From assembly GCF_001968825.1 (NCBI RefSeq), contig NZ_MIEU01000010.1, positions 310,001 to 374,000 on the forward strand: a stretch of DNA of 64,000 bases. The letters are read 5' to 3'. The position numbers and the translations under genes were made by a program. The first letter of the stretch is position 1; each line of letters starts with the position of its first letter. The stretch is from Tersicoccus sp. Bi-70 (lineage in GTDB: Bacteria; Actinomycetota; Actinomycetes; Actinomycetales; Micrococcaceae). Positions 51,701-59,284 of this stretch are shown one piece after another. Below the pieces are notes generated by a model, which worked only from the letters and a program-made list of their open reading frames with translations, did no database searches and was not told where the DNA came from.

Positions 51701-52044
51701 ACCGGATGAAGCCGCTGCGGATCAGCGACCACACCGTGCACCAGATCGGCCTGCCGTATCACTGGGGGACCGGTGGCACCGGTGCCGTGGTGGAGGGCGA
51801 CGGGGCCAACGACCTGCTCGGCATCACCCTGGACGCGAACACGCAGATCCAGGACTCGAAGGTCTCGACCTGCGACATCCGGCCGGGACGACGGCCTCGC
51901 GGGCCGGAACTGCTGGCGCTGGTGGACGAGTACCGCGTCCGGGCCGGGGTCACCTCGGCGACCGGCAGCGAGCGGCTCTCGCCGCCCGCCGCTCGGTTGG
52001 CCCGGGCGCTCGACACCGGCGACGACGCGACGAAGGAGCACTGA
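48718..52044 (+). CDS. fdhA: formate dehydrogenase alpha subunit, selenocysteine-containing (in-frame UGA at codon 189)
   Basis: A 1108-residue molybdopterin/selenocysteine formate dehydrogenase oxidising formate to CO2. The frame is interrupted once by TGA at 49282-49284 and continues in the same frame to 52044. The UGA sits in NQARI-U-HSSTVPSLGTSFGRG, exactly where FdhA/FdnG proteins have the catalytic Sec followed by His. An N-terminal [4Fe-4S] site is formed by C50, C53, C57 and C85. A bis-MGD-binding domain (GSNMAECHPVGFQW, IHVDPRFTRTSAVADKHVPIRAGSD) and a C-terminal dinucleotide-binding domain follow. A Gly/Asp/Ser-rich insertion lies near codons 335-375. The N-terminus has no twin-arginine motif or hydrophobic stretch, so the protein should stay on the cytoplasmic side. 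The downstream fdhB start overlaps the stop by one base. Read conventionally, the gene would be mistaken for two fragments. Confidence 0.95.
49282..49314 (+). promoter_or_regulatory. Sec UGA codon and SECIS-like hairpin
   Basis: After UGA (49282-49284) come 11 bases, then GGTTCCC (49296-49302), loop AGTCT (49303-49307) and GGGAACC (49308-49314), a perfect 7-bp stem. Spacing and the loop (AGTCT against AGGUCU in E. coli fdhF) match bacterial SECIS elements read by SelB. The bulged U of the E. coli stem is not evident. Confidence 0.9.
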
Positions 52045-53096
52045 TGGGTCAGCTGGCCGGACCGACGAATCCCGCCGTCGATGCTCACTGGGACCACGTG
52101 CACGACCGCCGAGGTTTCTTCACGGACACCTCGATCTGCATCGGCTGCAAGGCCTGCGAGGTCGCGTGCAAGGAGTGGAACCACAATCCGCAGGACGGCA
52201 AGCTCGAGCTGACCGGCCAGTCCTACGACAACACGGGCGGGCTCGGCGCGAGCACGTGGCGCCACGTGGCGTTCGTCGAACAGGGCACCGAGCAGATCGA
52301 GAAGGCCCGGGAGTCGGGGCGCGCCCTGGTGTCCCTCGGCATGCCGCGGCTGGGACCGCCGGCGTCGACCCCCTCGACGCCGTCGATGGCGACCACGAGC
52401 GAGACCGCCCCGCCGAACACCGATCAGTTCCGCTGGCTGATGTCCTCGGACGTCTGCAAGCACTGCACGCACGCCGGCTGCCTGGACGTGTGCCCCACCG
52501 GCGCACTGTTCCGCACCGAGTACGGCACCGTGGTGGTCCAGGACGACGTCTGCAACGGCTGCGGCACGTGCGTGGCCGGATGCCCGTTCGGCGTGATCGA
52601 ACGGCGTGAGGACGGCACCGTCCTCGTGGCCGGGGACCGCAGCGGGCCCCCGGAGGAGCTGAAGAAGCGGGTCGGGAAGAAGGCGACGCGGGTCGCCACG
52701 CCGGGGGAGAAGCCCAAGGGCGGCGTCGCCCAGAAGTGCACCCTGTGCTACGACCGGATGGTCGACGACCAGACACCGGCCTGCGCGCAGGCGTGCCCGA
52801 CGACATCGATCAAGTACGGCGATCACGACGACATGGTCGAGACGGCGCGGGCCCGGGTGGCCCAGCTGCACGCCGAGGGTCGCACCGAGGCGCGCCTCTA
52901 CGGCGCCAACGAACTCGACGGGGTCGGCGGTACCGGGTCCGTCTTCCTCCTGCTCGACGAGCCCGAGGTCTACGGCCTGCCGCCGGACCCGCGGGTGCCC
53001 ACCGCCGATCTGCCGCAGATGTACAAGCGGGCCGGTGTGGCCGTGGTCGGCATGCTCGCCGCCACCGCCGTGGCGTTCCTGGGAGGCCGCCGATGA
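52044..53096 (+). CDS. fdhB: formate dehydrogenase iron-sulfur (beta) subunit
   Basis: A 350-residue ferredoxin-type electron-transfer subunit. Four cysteine clusters are seen: CIGCKACEVAC near 33-43, CKHCTHAGCLDVC near 138-150, CNGCGTCVAGC near 171-181, and CTLCYDRM with CAQAC near 233-252, giving four [4Fe-4S] sites as in FdnH/HybA-like proteins. A single C-terminal helix (VAVVGMLAATAVAFLGG) may anchor it to the membrane. It takes electrons from FdhA and passes them to the NrfD-type subunit; its stop overlaps that gene's start (ATGA). Confidence 0.93.
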   Translation: MGQLAGPTNPAVDAHWDHVHDRRGFFTDTSICIGCKACEVACKEWNHNPQDGKLELTGQSYDNTGGLGASTWRHVAFVEQGTEQIEKARESGRALVSLGMPRLGPPASTPSTPSMATTSETAPPNTDQFRWLMSSDVCKHCTHAGCLDVCPTGALFRTEYGTVVVQDDVCNGCGTCVAGCPFGVIERREDGTVLVAGDRSGPPEELKKRVGKKATRVATPGEKPKGGVAQKCTLCYDRMVDDQTPACAQACPTTSIKYGDHDDMVETARARVAQLHAEGRTEARLYGANELDGVGGTGSVFLLLDEPEVYGLPPDPRVPTADLPQMYKRAGVAVVGMLAATAVAFLGGRR

Positions 53097-54208
53097 GCAC
53101 GTCCGTCTATGACAGCTACCGGCCGCCTGAGCCCGCCCGCGGTCGTCGCCGGCGTGGCGGGGATCGTCCGGCGGACCGGCAGCCGCGTGACGGTGCCGGA
53201 CGGCGCGGCGGGTCCGAGGGCAACCGCGAGATGTCGATGGTGCCGGAGGCCGAGTTCACCTCGTACTACGGCCGGCCGGTGGTCAAGCCCGCGCCCTGGG
53301 GCGACGACGTCGCCGCCTACCTGTTCCTCGGCGGGGTCGCCGGCGGCTCAGGGCTGCTGGCCCTCGGTGGCCAGCTGACCGGCCGGGACGCCCTGCGCCG
53401 CAACGCCCGTCTGGGGGCGCTCGGCGCCGTCGTGGTCGGCGGCGTCGCGCTCGTGCGCGATCTCGGGCGCCCCGAACGCTTCCTCAACATGCTGCGCACC
53501 TTCAAGGTGACCTCGCCGATGAGCGTCGGCTCGTGGATCCTCAGCGCCTTCGGGGCGGGCATCGGCGTCGCCGCCGCCTCGGAGGTGGACCGGATGACCG
53601 GGTCCCGCCTGCCGCTCGGCCCGCTGCGGCGCGTGCTGCGTGCCGTCGAGGCTCCGGCCGGCGTCGAGGCCGCCGTGTTCGCCGGCCCGCTCGCGGCCTA
53701 CACCGCCGTCCTGCTGGCCGACACCGCGACTCCGACGTGGAACGACGCGCGGCACGAGCTGCCCTTCGTCTTCGTCAGTTCGGCGGCCCTCGCCTCGGGT
53801 GGGCTCGCGATGATCACCACGCCGGTCGCCGAGGCCGGCCCGGCCCGGATCTTCGCGCTGCTCGGCATCGCCGGAGACATCGCCTCGGTGCGGACCATGA
53901 AGGCGCGGATGGACCCGGTCGCGGCCGAACCGCTGCAGCAGGGTGCACCCGGCGTCATGCTCGACTGGAGCGAACGCCTGGTCCTCGCCGGAGTGGCGGG
54001 CACGCTGCTGGCCGGTCGCAGCCGCACGGTGGCCGTGCTGACGGGCACCGCTCTGCTGACCGCCTCGGCGCTGACCCGGTTCGCGACCCTGCACGCCGGC
54101 ATCGCGTCGGCCAAGGACCCGCGCTACACGATCGAGCCGCAGAAGCGGCGGCTCGCGGCCCGCCGTGCGGCCGGCATCACCGACGACGCGATCACGACCG
54201 TCGGCTGA
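53093..54208 (+). CDS. nrfD: NrfD/PsrC-type membrane subunit of formate dehydrogenase
   Basis: A 371-residue integral membrane protein. An approximately 75-residue Arg/Gly-rich hydrophilic N-terminus (YYGRPVVKPAPWGDDVAAYLFLGG at its end is the NrfD entry motif) precedes eight or so helices. LVRDLGRPERFLNMLRTFKVTSPMSVGSWIL is characteristic of NrfD/PsrC. Such subunits exchange electrons with quinone without heme, replacing the cytochrome b subunit (FdnI) of FdnGHI. Third gene of the operon, overlapping fdhB by four bases. Confidence 0.9.
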   Translation: MSTSVYDSYRPPEPARGRRRRGGDRPADRQPRDGAGRRGGSEGNREMSMVPEAEFTSYYGRPVVKPAPWGDDVAAYLFLGGVAGGSGLLALGGQLTGRDALRRNARLGALGAVVVGGVALVRDLGRPERFLNMLRTFKVTSPMSVGSWILSAFGAGIGVAAASEVDRMTGSRLPLGPLRRVLRAVEAPAGVEAAVFAGPLAAYTAVLLADTATPTWNDARHELPFVFVSSAALASGGLAMITTPVAEAGPARIFALLGIAGDIASVRTMKARMDPVAAEPLQQGAPGVMLDWSERLVLAGVAGTLLAGRSRTVAVLTGTALLTASALTRFATLHAGIASAKDPRYTIEPQKRRLAARRAAGITDDAITTVG

Positions 54209-54233
54209 CGCTCGACACCTACTGAGGGGCGGC

Positions 54234-55250
54234 TCAGCGCACCTCGATGCCCGCGCCGGGGACGGTGTGTCCGATGACGGGATGCCCGGGCAGCTCTCCG
54301 ACGACCAGCAGGCCGCCGGAGGTCTGGGCGTCGGCGAGCAGGAGCAGCTCGTCCTCGTCGATGCCGGCGGCGCTCCGCACGTGCGGACGCACCCAGTCGA
54401 GGTTGCGCTGGGTGCCCCCGGAGACGAACCCGTCCCGCAGCGCCTCCCGCGCGCCCTCGACCACCGGAACGGCCGCGGCGTCGATCACCGCGCCGACCCC
54501 GGAGGCCCGCATCATCTTGTGCAGATGACCGAGCAGCCCGAAGCCGGTGACGTCGGTCGCCGCGCGGACGCCGGCTGCCAGAGCCGCCTCCGAGGCGTCG
54601 CGATTGAGCGCGATCATGGTGGCGAGCGCGGCGTCGAACACCTCGCCGGTGCGCTTGTGGCGATTGTTCAGCAGCCCGACGCCGATCGGTTTGGTCAGCG
54701 TCAGCGGCAGGCCCGCCACGGCGGCGTCGTTGCGCAACAGGCGGTCCGGGTCGGCCACCCCCGTCACGGCCATGCCGTACTTCGGTTCCGGGTCGTCGAT
54801 CGAGTGCCCCCCGATCACGGGGCACCCCGCCTCGGCGGCGACCGCGAGACCGCCCTGGAGCACCTCGGTCATCAGGGAGAGGGGGAGCACGTCCCGCGGC
54901 CACCCGACCAGGTTGATCGCGACCACCGGTCGGCCGCCCATCGCGTAGACGTCCGAGAGGGCGTTCGCCGCGGCGATCCGGCCCCAGTCGTAGGCGTCGT
55001 CCACCACCGGGGTGAAGAAGTCGGCCGTCGAGAGCACGGCCAGGCCCTCCCGGACCAGCACCGCCGCGGCGTCGTCGCCGTCGTCCAGGCCCACGAGGAC
55101 GTTCTCGCCGCTCTGCCCGGTCAACCCGCGGACGGCCTCCTCGAGCTCGCCCGGCGGGATCTTGCACGCGCAGCCGCCACCGTGGGCGTAGCCGGTCAGA
55201 CGGACGGCCGGCTGCTCCCGGACGGAGGAGGAGGCGGGGGAGGAGCTCAT
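54234..55250 (-). CDS. selD: selenide, water dikinase
   Basis: A 338-residue SelD that makes selenophosphate from selenide and ATP. The catalytic segment AHGGGCACK aligns with the family HGAGCGCK, so C27 is the catalytic cysteine and K30 the essential lysine; it is a Cys, not Sec, version. ATP/Mg motifs include GLDDGDDAAAVL, STADFFTPVVDDAYDWGRIAAANALSDVYAMGG and GGHSIDDPEPKYG. It is convergent with the fdh operon and divergent from selC. Confidence 0.95.
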   Translation of the reverse strand: MSSSPASSSVREQPAVRLTGYAHGGGCACKIPPGELEEAVRGLTGQSGENVLVGLDDGDDAAAVLVREGLAVLSTADFFTPVVDDAYDWGRIAAANALSDVYAMGGRPVVAINLVGWPRDVLPLSLMTEVLQGGLAVAAEAGCPVIGGHSIDDPEPKYGMAVTGVADPDRLLRNDAAVAGLPLTLTKPIGVGLLNNRHKRTGEVFDAALATMIALNRDASEAALAAGVRAATDVTGFGLLGHLHKMMRASGVGAVIDAAAVPVVEGAREALRDGFVSGGTQRNLDWVRPHVRSAAGIDEDELLLLADAQTSGGLLVVGELPGHPVIGHTVPGAGIEVR

Positions 55251-55275
55251 GTCCCGAGCGTAGTCCCGGATTGAC

Positions 55276-55281
55276 TAGGGT
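55276..55281 (+). promoter_or_regulatory. -10-like TAGGGT for selC
   Basis: TAGGGT ends seven bases before the mature tRNA 5' end at 55289, so transcription would start almost at the tRNA. No convincing -35 is visible. Confidence 0.45.
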
Positions 55282-55288
55282 TGATCCC

Positions 55289-55383
55289 GGAGGCGTCCGG
55301 GTCCTGGTGGGCCCCCCGGTCTTCAAAACCGGTGAGACCGAGCATCTCGGTCTGGCGGGTTCGATTCCCGTCCGCCTCCGCCA
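55289..55383 (+). tRNA. selC: tRNA-Sec (anticodon UCA)
   Basis: A 95-base tRNA including encoded CCA. Acceptor GGAGGCG pairs with CGCCTCC (an eighth U-C position is mismatched); discriminator G80. The D stem is 6 bp, GGGTCC/GGGCCC, with the 4-base loop TGGT, as in bacterial tRNA-Sec. Anticodon stem CCGGT/ACCGG with loop CTTCAAA puts UCA at 55323-55325. The long variable arm AGACCGAG/CTCGGTCT has 8 bp. T arm GCGGG-TTCGATT-CCCGT. SelA and SelB are encoded directly downstream. Confidence 0.97.
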
Positions 55384-55425
55384 ACCACAACAGCGCGGCG
55401 AGCAGCACGCGGGTCAGGAGCACCG

Positions 55426-56775
55426 GTGGAGCAGACCGATCCCCGCCGCCTGATCCCGCGCACCGACCGGCTGCTGGCCCTGCCCGCGGTCGACGCGGCG
55501 CGTGACCGGCTGAGCGAGACGGTGCTGCTCGGCCTCGTCCGCGAGGTGCAGGATCGTGCCCGGCGCGGCGAGCTCGCCCCCGACCAGGTGGCAGAGACGG
55601 TCGAGGCCGCGGTCCGGTCTCGCACGGCGGCCCGCCTGCAGCCCGTGCTCAACGCCACCGGCGTCGTCGTGCACACCAACCTGGGCCGAGCCCCGCTCGG
55701 TCCTGCTGCAGTCGACGCGGTGCTGGCCGCCACCGGCTACGTCGACGTCGAGCTCGATCTGACCACCGGGGTCCGCTCCCGCCGCGGCGCCGGCGTCCGT
55801 GCGGCCCTGCTCGCCGCGTGCCCGGGCGCCGAGGACGCCCTCGTCGTCAACAACGGCGCCGCGGCCCTCGTTCTGGCGACCACCGCGCTCGCCGCCGGGC
55901 GGGAGGTGGTGATCAGCCGCGGGGAGCTGGTCGAGATCGGCGCCGGGTTCCGGCTGCCCGACCTGATCGCCTCCACCGGCGCCCGGCTGCGCGAGGTCGG
56001 CACCACCAACCGCACCCACCTGCGCGATTACGCCGACGCCGTCGGCCCCGACACCGGCTGCATCCTCAAGGTGCACCCGAGCAACTTCCGCGTCGAGGGA
56101 TTCACGGCCGGCACACCGCTGGACGAACTGGCGGCTCTCGCCGCCGAGCGCGGGGTGCCGCTGGTCGCCGACATCGGCAGTGGACTGCTGCGCCCGGACC
56201 CGGCGCTGCCCGACGAACCGGACGCCGCCACCACCCTGGCCGCGGGTGCGGACCTCGTGACCGCCAGCGGGGACAAGCTGCTCGGTGGCCCCCAGGCCGG
56301 GCTGCTGCTGGGCACGGCCGACCTGATCACCCGGCTGTCCCGGCACCCGTTGGCCCGTGCCGTCCGCGCCGACAAGCTGACGCTCGCCGCGCTCGAGGCC
56401 ACCGTCGCCGGAGGCGAGGCCCCGGTCACCCGGTACCGTCATGCCGATCCCGCCCGCCTGCGCGCCCGCACCGAGCAGATCGCCGCCGCGCTCGGCGCCC
56501 TGGTCGTCCCGCACGACGGCCGGGTGGGCGGCGGGGGCGCCCCGGGCGTGCCCCTGCCCGGCTGGGCGGTGCGCCTGGACGAGGCGGCCGCCGTGGCCCT
56601 GCGCACCGGCCGCCCCGCCGTGCTGCCCCGCGTGCACGACGGCGCGTGCCTGCTCGACCTGCGGTGCATCCCGGAGGCGGACGACGGGCGGCTGCTCGAC
56701 GCGGTGCGCGCGGCGCTCGCGACGCTGCCCGGTGCGACCCTGCCCGATGCGGCCCTGCCCGGTGCGGACCGATGA
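55426..56775 (+). CDS. selA: L-seryl-tRNA(Sec) selenium transferase
   Basis: A 449-residue PLP enzyme that converts Ser-tRNA(Sec) to Sec-tRNA(Sec) using selenophosphate. N-terminal RRLIPRTDRLLALPAVDAAR, NATGVVVHTNLGRAPL near 75, and the PLP lysine K284 in TASGDKLLGGPQAG, with KVHPSNFRVEGFT upstream. The GTG at 55426 has CAGGAG six bases before it. It starts 42 bases after selC and is separated from selB by ten bases. Confidence 0.96.
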   Translation: MEQTDPRRLIPRTDRLLALPAVDAARDRLSETVLLGLVREVQDRARRGELAPDQVAETVEAAVRSRTAARLQPVLNATGVVVHTNLGRAPLGPAAVDAVLAATGYVDVELDLTTGVRSRRGAGVRAALLAACPGAEDALVVNNGAAALVLATTALAAGREVVISRGELVEIGAGFRLPDLIASTGARLREVGTTNRTHLRDYADAVGPDTGCILKVHPSNFRVEGFTAGTPLDELAALAAERGVPLVADIGSGLLRPDPALPDEPDAATTLAAGADLVTASGDKLLGGPQAGLLLGTADLITRLSRHPLARAVRADKLTLAALEATVAGGEAPVTRYRHADPARLRARTEQIAAALGALVVPHDGRVGGGGAPGVPLPGWAVRLDEAAAVALRTGRPAVLPRVHDGACLLDLRCIPEADDGRLLDAVRAALATLPGATLPDAALPGADR

Positions 56776-56785
56776 CGCCGATCGC

Positions 56786-58624
56786 ATGACGACACCTCCG
56801 GCCACCCCGCACGGCGGATCGGGCCCGACCACGGCGGTGATCGCGACCGCCGGCCACGTCGACCACGGCAAGAGCACGCTCGTGCGCGCGCTCACCGGCA
56901 TGGAACCGGACCGGTGGGAGGAGGAACGCCGGCGCGGGCTGACCATCGATCTCGGCTTCGCGTGGACGGAGCTGCCGTCGGGGCGGGAGATCGCCTTCGT
57001 CGACGTCCCCGGGCACGAGCGCTTTCTCGGCAACATGCTGGCCGGGATCGGTCCCACGCCGGTGGTGCTGTTCGTGGTCGCCGCCGACGAGGGCTGGCAG
57101 GCCCAGTCCAGCGATCACCGCGACGCGGTGGCGGCCCTCGGCATCGACCGGGGGGTCCTCGTGCTCACGCGGGCCGATCGCGCCCCCGAGCGCGTGTTCG
57201 CGACGCTGAGCCAGGCGCGGGCCGAGCTGGCCGGGACGGGCCTGCGGGACGCTCCCGCCGTCGTGGTCAGCGCGGTGGACGGCACCGGACTGGACGAGCT
57301 GCGCGCCGCCCTCGACGCGGTGCTCGCCACCACCCCGGCACCGGTGACGACCGGCCGGCTGCGCCTGTGGGTGGACCGGGCGTTCTCCATCACGGGGGCG
57401 GGCACCGTCGTCACCGGCACCCTGCCCTCCGGGACACTCGCCGTGGGGGACCGGCTCGACCTCCTCCGGGCCGACGGCACGGCCGCCGTCCAGGTGCGCG
57501 GGCTGCAGAGCCGCGACGAGCCGCGGGAGGCCGTGCGCCCGGTGAGCCGGGTGGCGCTCAACCTGCGTGGTGTGACCCCGGCCGACGTGGGGCGCGGGGA
57601 CGCGTTGGTGACGCCGGGCGCCTGGCCGATCGCGGCCACCGTCGGCGTGCGGCGGACGAGCGGCGTGCCCCTCGGCGAGGCGCCGGACCAGGTGGTGGTG
57701 CACGTCGGCAGTGCCGCCGTCTCCGCCCGGCTGCGGTCCTTCGACGACGACCACGCGTGGCTCGCGCTGAGCCGTGCCCTCCCGCTGGTGCCGGGGGACC
57801 GGATGGTGCTGCGGGATCCGGGCGCGCACCGGGTGCTCGGCGGTGTCCTGCTGCTGGACGCGGACCCGCCGGAGTTCCGTCGCCGGGGCGACAGTGCGCG
57901 GTGGGCGGCGCGACTGGCCGCGATGACGCCGGGCGGTGATCCGCTCGACGAGGTCGCGGCCCGCGGCGCCGTGACCGTGTCGCACCTGCACCGGCTCGGG
58001 GTGATCCCCTCGGCGGACGAGGATCCGCCGGCCGGTGTGGTGGCACTGGGGGAGTGGTGGGTCCACGGCCCGGTGCTCGCCGGCTGGCAGCAGCGCCTGC
58101 GCGCCGCCGTCACCGCCCACCACGGGACCGACCCGCTCGCCGGCGGTCTGACGCACGGCGCCGCCCGGGACCTGCTCGCGCTGCCCGCCGGCGTCCCACT
58201 GGACCCGGTGGTCGTGGCGGCCGGCCTCGAACAGGAGGCCGGCCGGATCCGGCTTCCCGGCAGCCGCGGCGACCTGGGCGCCGCCGAGGCCGCCGTCGCG
58301 CGACTCGCCGCACGGCTGGCCGCTCGCCCCTTCCAGGCCCCGGAGGCCCACGACCTGACCGCCCTCGGCCTGTCCGTCAGGGACCTGGCCGCCGCCGAAC
58401 GCGCCGGGCGGATCATTCGTCTGCGGGATGGCATCGTGCTGCTGCCGTCGGCGCCGGCGCTGGCCATGCGGACGCTGGCCGGTCTCGCGCAGCCGTTCAC
58501 GACGAGCGACGCCCGTCAGGCGCTCGGCACCACACGACGCGTCGTGATCCCCCTGCTCGAGCACCTCGACGAGCGTGGCTGGACACGCCGTCTCGACGCC
58601 GGGCACCGCACCGTGGTGCGGTAG
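56786..58624 (+). CDS. selB: selenocysteine-specific translation elongation factor
   Basis: A 612-residue SelB that delivers Sec-tRNA to UGA at SECIS elements. G1 AGHVDHGKST at 22-31, switch II DVPGHERF near 73-80, and a TRAD sequence in place of the usual NKxD-type G4 near 120. EF-Tu-like domains 2-3 follow (TGRLRLWVDRAFSITGAGTVVTGTL), then C-terminal winged-helix domains (about 380-610) ending LDAGHRTVVR, which bind the SECIS hairpin. The ATG at 56786 gives the standard start. Confidence 0.95.
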   Translation: MTTPPATPHGGSGPTTAVIATAGHVDHGKSTLVRALTGMEPDRWEEERRRGLTIDLGFAWTELPSGREIAFVDVPGHERFLGNMLAGIGPTPVVLFVVAADEGWQAQSSDHRDAVAALGIDRGVLVLTRADRAPERVFATLSQARAELAGTGLRDAPAVVVSAVDGTGLDELRAALDAVLATTPAPVTTGRLRLWVDRAFSITGAGTVVTGTLPSGTLAVGDRLDLLRADGTAAVQVRGLQSRDEPREAVRPVSRVALNLRGVTPADVGRGDALVTPGAWPIAATVGVRRTSGVPLGEAPDQVVVHVGSAAVSARLRSFDDDHAWLALSRALPLVPGDRMVLRDPGAHRVLGGVLLLDADPPEFRRRGDSARWAARLAAMTPGGDPLDEVAARGAVTVSHLHRLGVIPSADEDPPAGVVALGEWWVHGPVLAGWQQRLRAAVTAHHGTDPLAGGLTHGAARDLLALPAGVPLDPVVVAAGLEQEAGRIRLPGSRGDLGAAEAAVARLAARLAARPFQAPEAHDLTALGLSVRDLAAAERAGRIIRLRDGIVLLPSAPALAMRTLAGLAQPFTTSDARQALGTTRRVVIPLLEHLDERGWTRRLDAGHRTVVR

Positions 58625-58675
58625 GCAGCGACCGTCCGTGCAGCGTCGGTCCGTGCCGCGTCCGCGGGGTGCGGG

Positions 58676-58969
58676 TCAGTTGCCGGAGTCGCCGCGACCC
58701 GTCTTGCTCTGCAGCCGGTCGATGTGCTCGGACGCCTGCGCCTTGGTCAGGTCCGCCGGCAGCTCCTCGCCGGCCTCGCGGGCGAGCGTGTCGAGGTAGC
58801 TGCGCTGTGCGCCGGTCATCGGCTCGTCGCCGGTGACCCACTGCTCGGGATCCTTCTCGGTGGTGTTCGCCTGCGGCGTGCTGGCGCCGATGGTCGGACG
58901 GTCCTCACCGGTGTCGGTGCCGGTTTCGGTGTTGTCGTTCTGGTCGGGCTGATTCGTCTGTTCGCTCAT
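58676..58969 (-). CDS. DUF3072 domain protein
   Basis: A 97-residue hydrophilic protein. The N-terminal half is an acidic/Thr/Gln/Asn-rich disordered region, and the C-terminal half has MTGAQRSYLDTLAREAGEELPADLTKAQASEHIDRLQ, the DUF3072 signature. Function unknown. It is convergent with selB. Confidence 0.85.
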   Translation of the reverse strand: MSEQTNQPDQNDNTETGTDTGEDRPTIGASTPQANTTEKDPEQWVTGDEPMTGAQRSYLDTLAREAGEELPADLTKAQASEHIDRLQSKTGRGDSGN

Positions 58970-59284
58970 GCGGGTCAGCGTAGCCCCGTCCTCCGACAGT
59001 CCGGCGGGCCACCGGACGGGCGGGGGACGAGGGCTGTCAGCCGGGGCGTGGACCGGCTCATCGACGGCGTGACCTGCGACAGCGTGCGACGTCGACGGAT
59101 GAACCCGAGGTCACAAGTTCATAACGACGCACGCTCGATCCGGACCCGGAAGCATCCGCGAAACAAACGCCCACTAGTCTGGGACAACATGTGAGACACG
59201 CCACTTACCGATCGGTACGGTAGTGTGTCCGCAGCCCGGGCAGTGTGTTGCGGGTCACTCAGAAAATTTCCATGAGGAGGCGGA
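58970..59284. other. 315-base intergenic region before the peptide-importer operon
   Basis: No gene seen on either strand. It holds a TAGTCT hexamer (59175-59180) as a possible -10, the 12-bp palindrome TACCGATCGGTA (59206-59217) as a possible operator, and AGGAGG shortly before the ATG at 59285. The likely promoter and control region of the downstream importer. Confidence 0.6.
59206..59217. promoter_or_regulatory. 12-bp palindrome, possible operator
   Basis: TACCGATCGGTA is perfectly self-complementary and followed by CGGTAGTGT. It sits 67 bases before the importer start and about 25 bases after the TAGTCT hexamer, a position where a repressor could block transcription. Confidence 0.45.

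Noticed and set aside
48685-52041. A 1118-codon open frame on the minus strand opposite fdhA
   Set aside because: It is an antisense shadow of the formate dehydrogenase gene; no domain or codon bias supports it.
54234-55250. SelD as a selenoprotein
   Set aside because: The catalytic position is encoded by a normal Cys codon; no in-frame UGA is present.
55289-55383. selC as an integration site for a genomic island
   Set aside because: No second copy of the tRNA 3' end and no composition change were seen downstream; selA follows at once.
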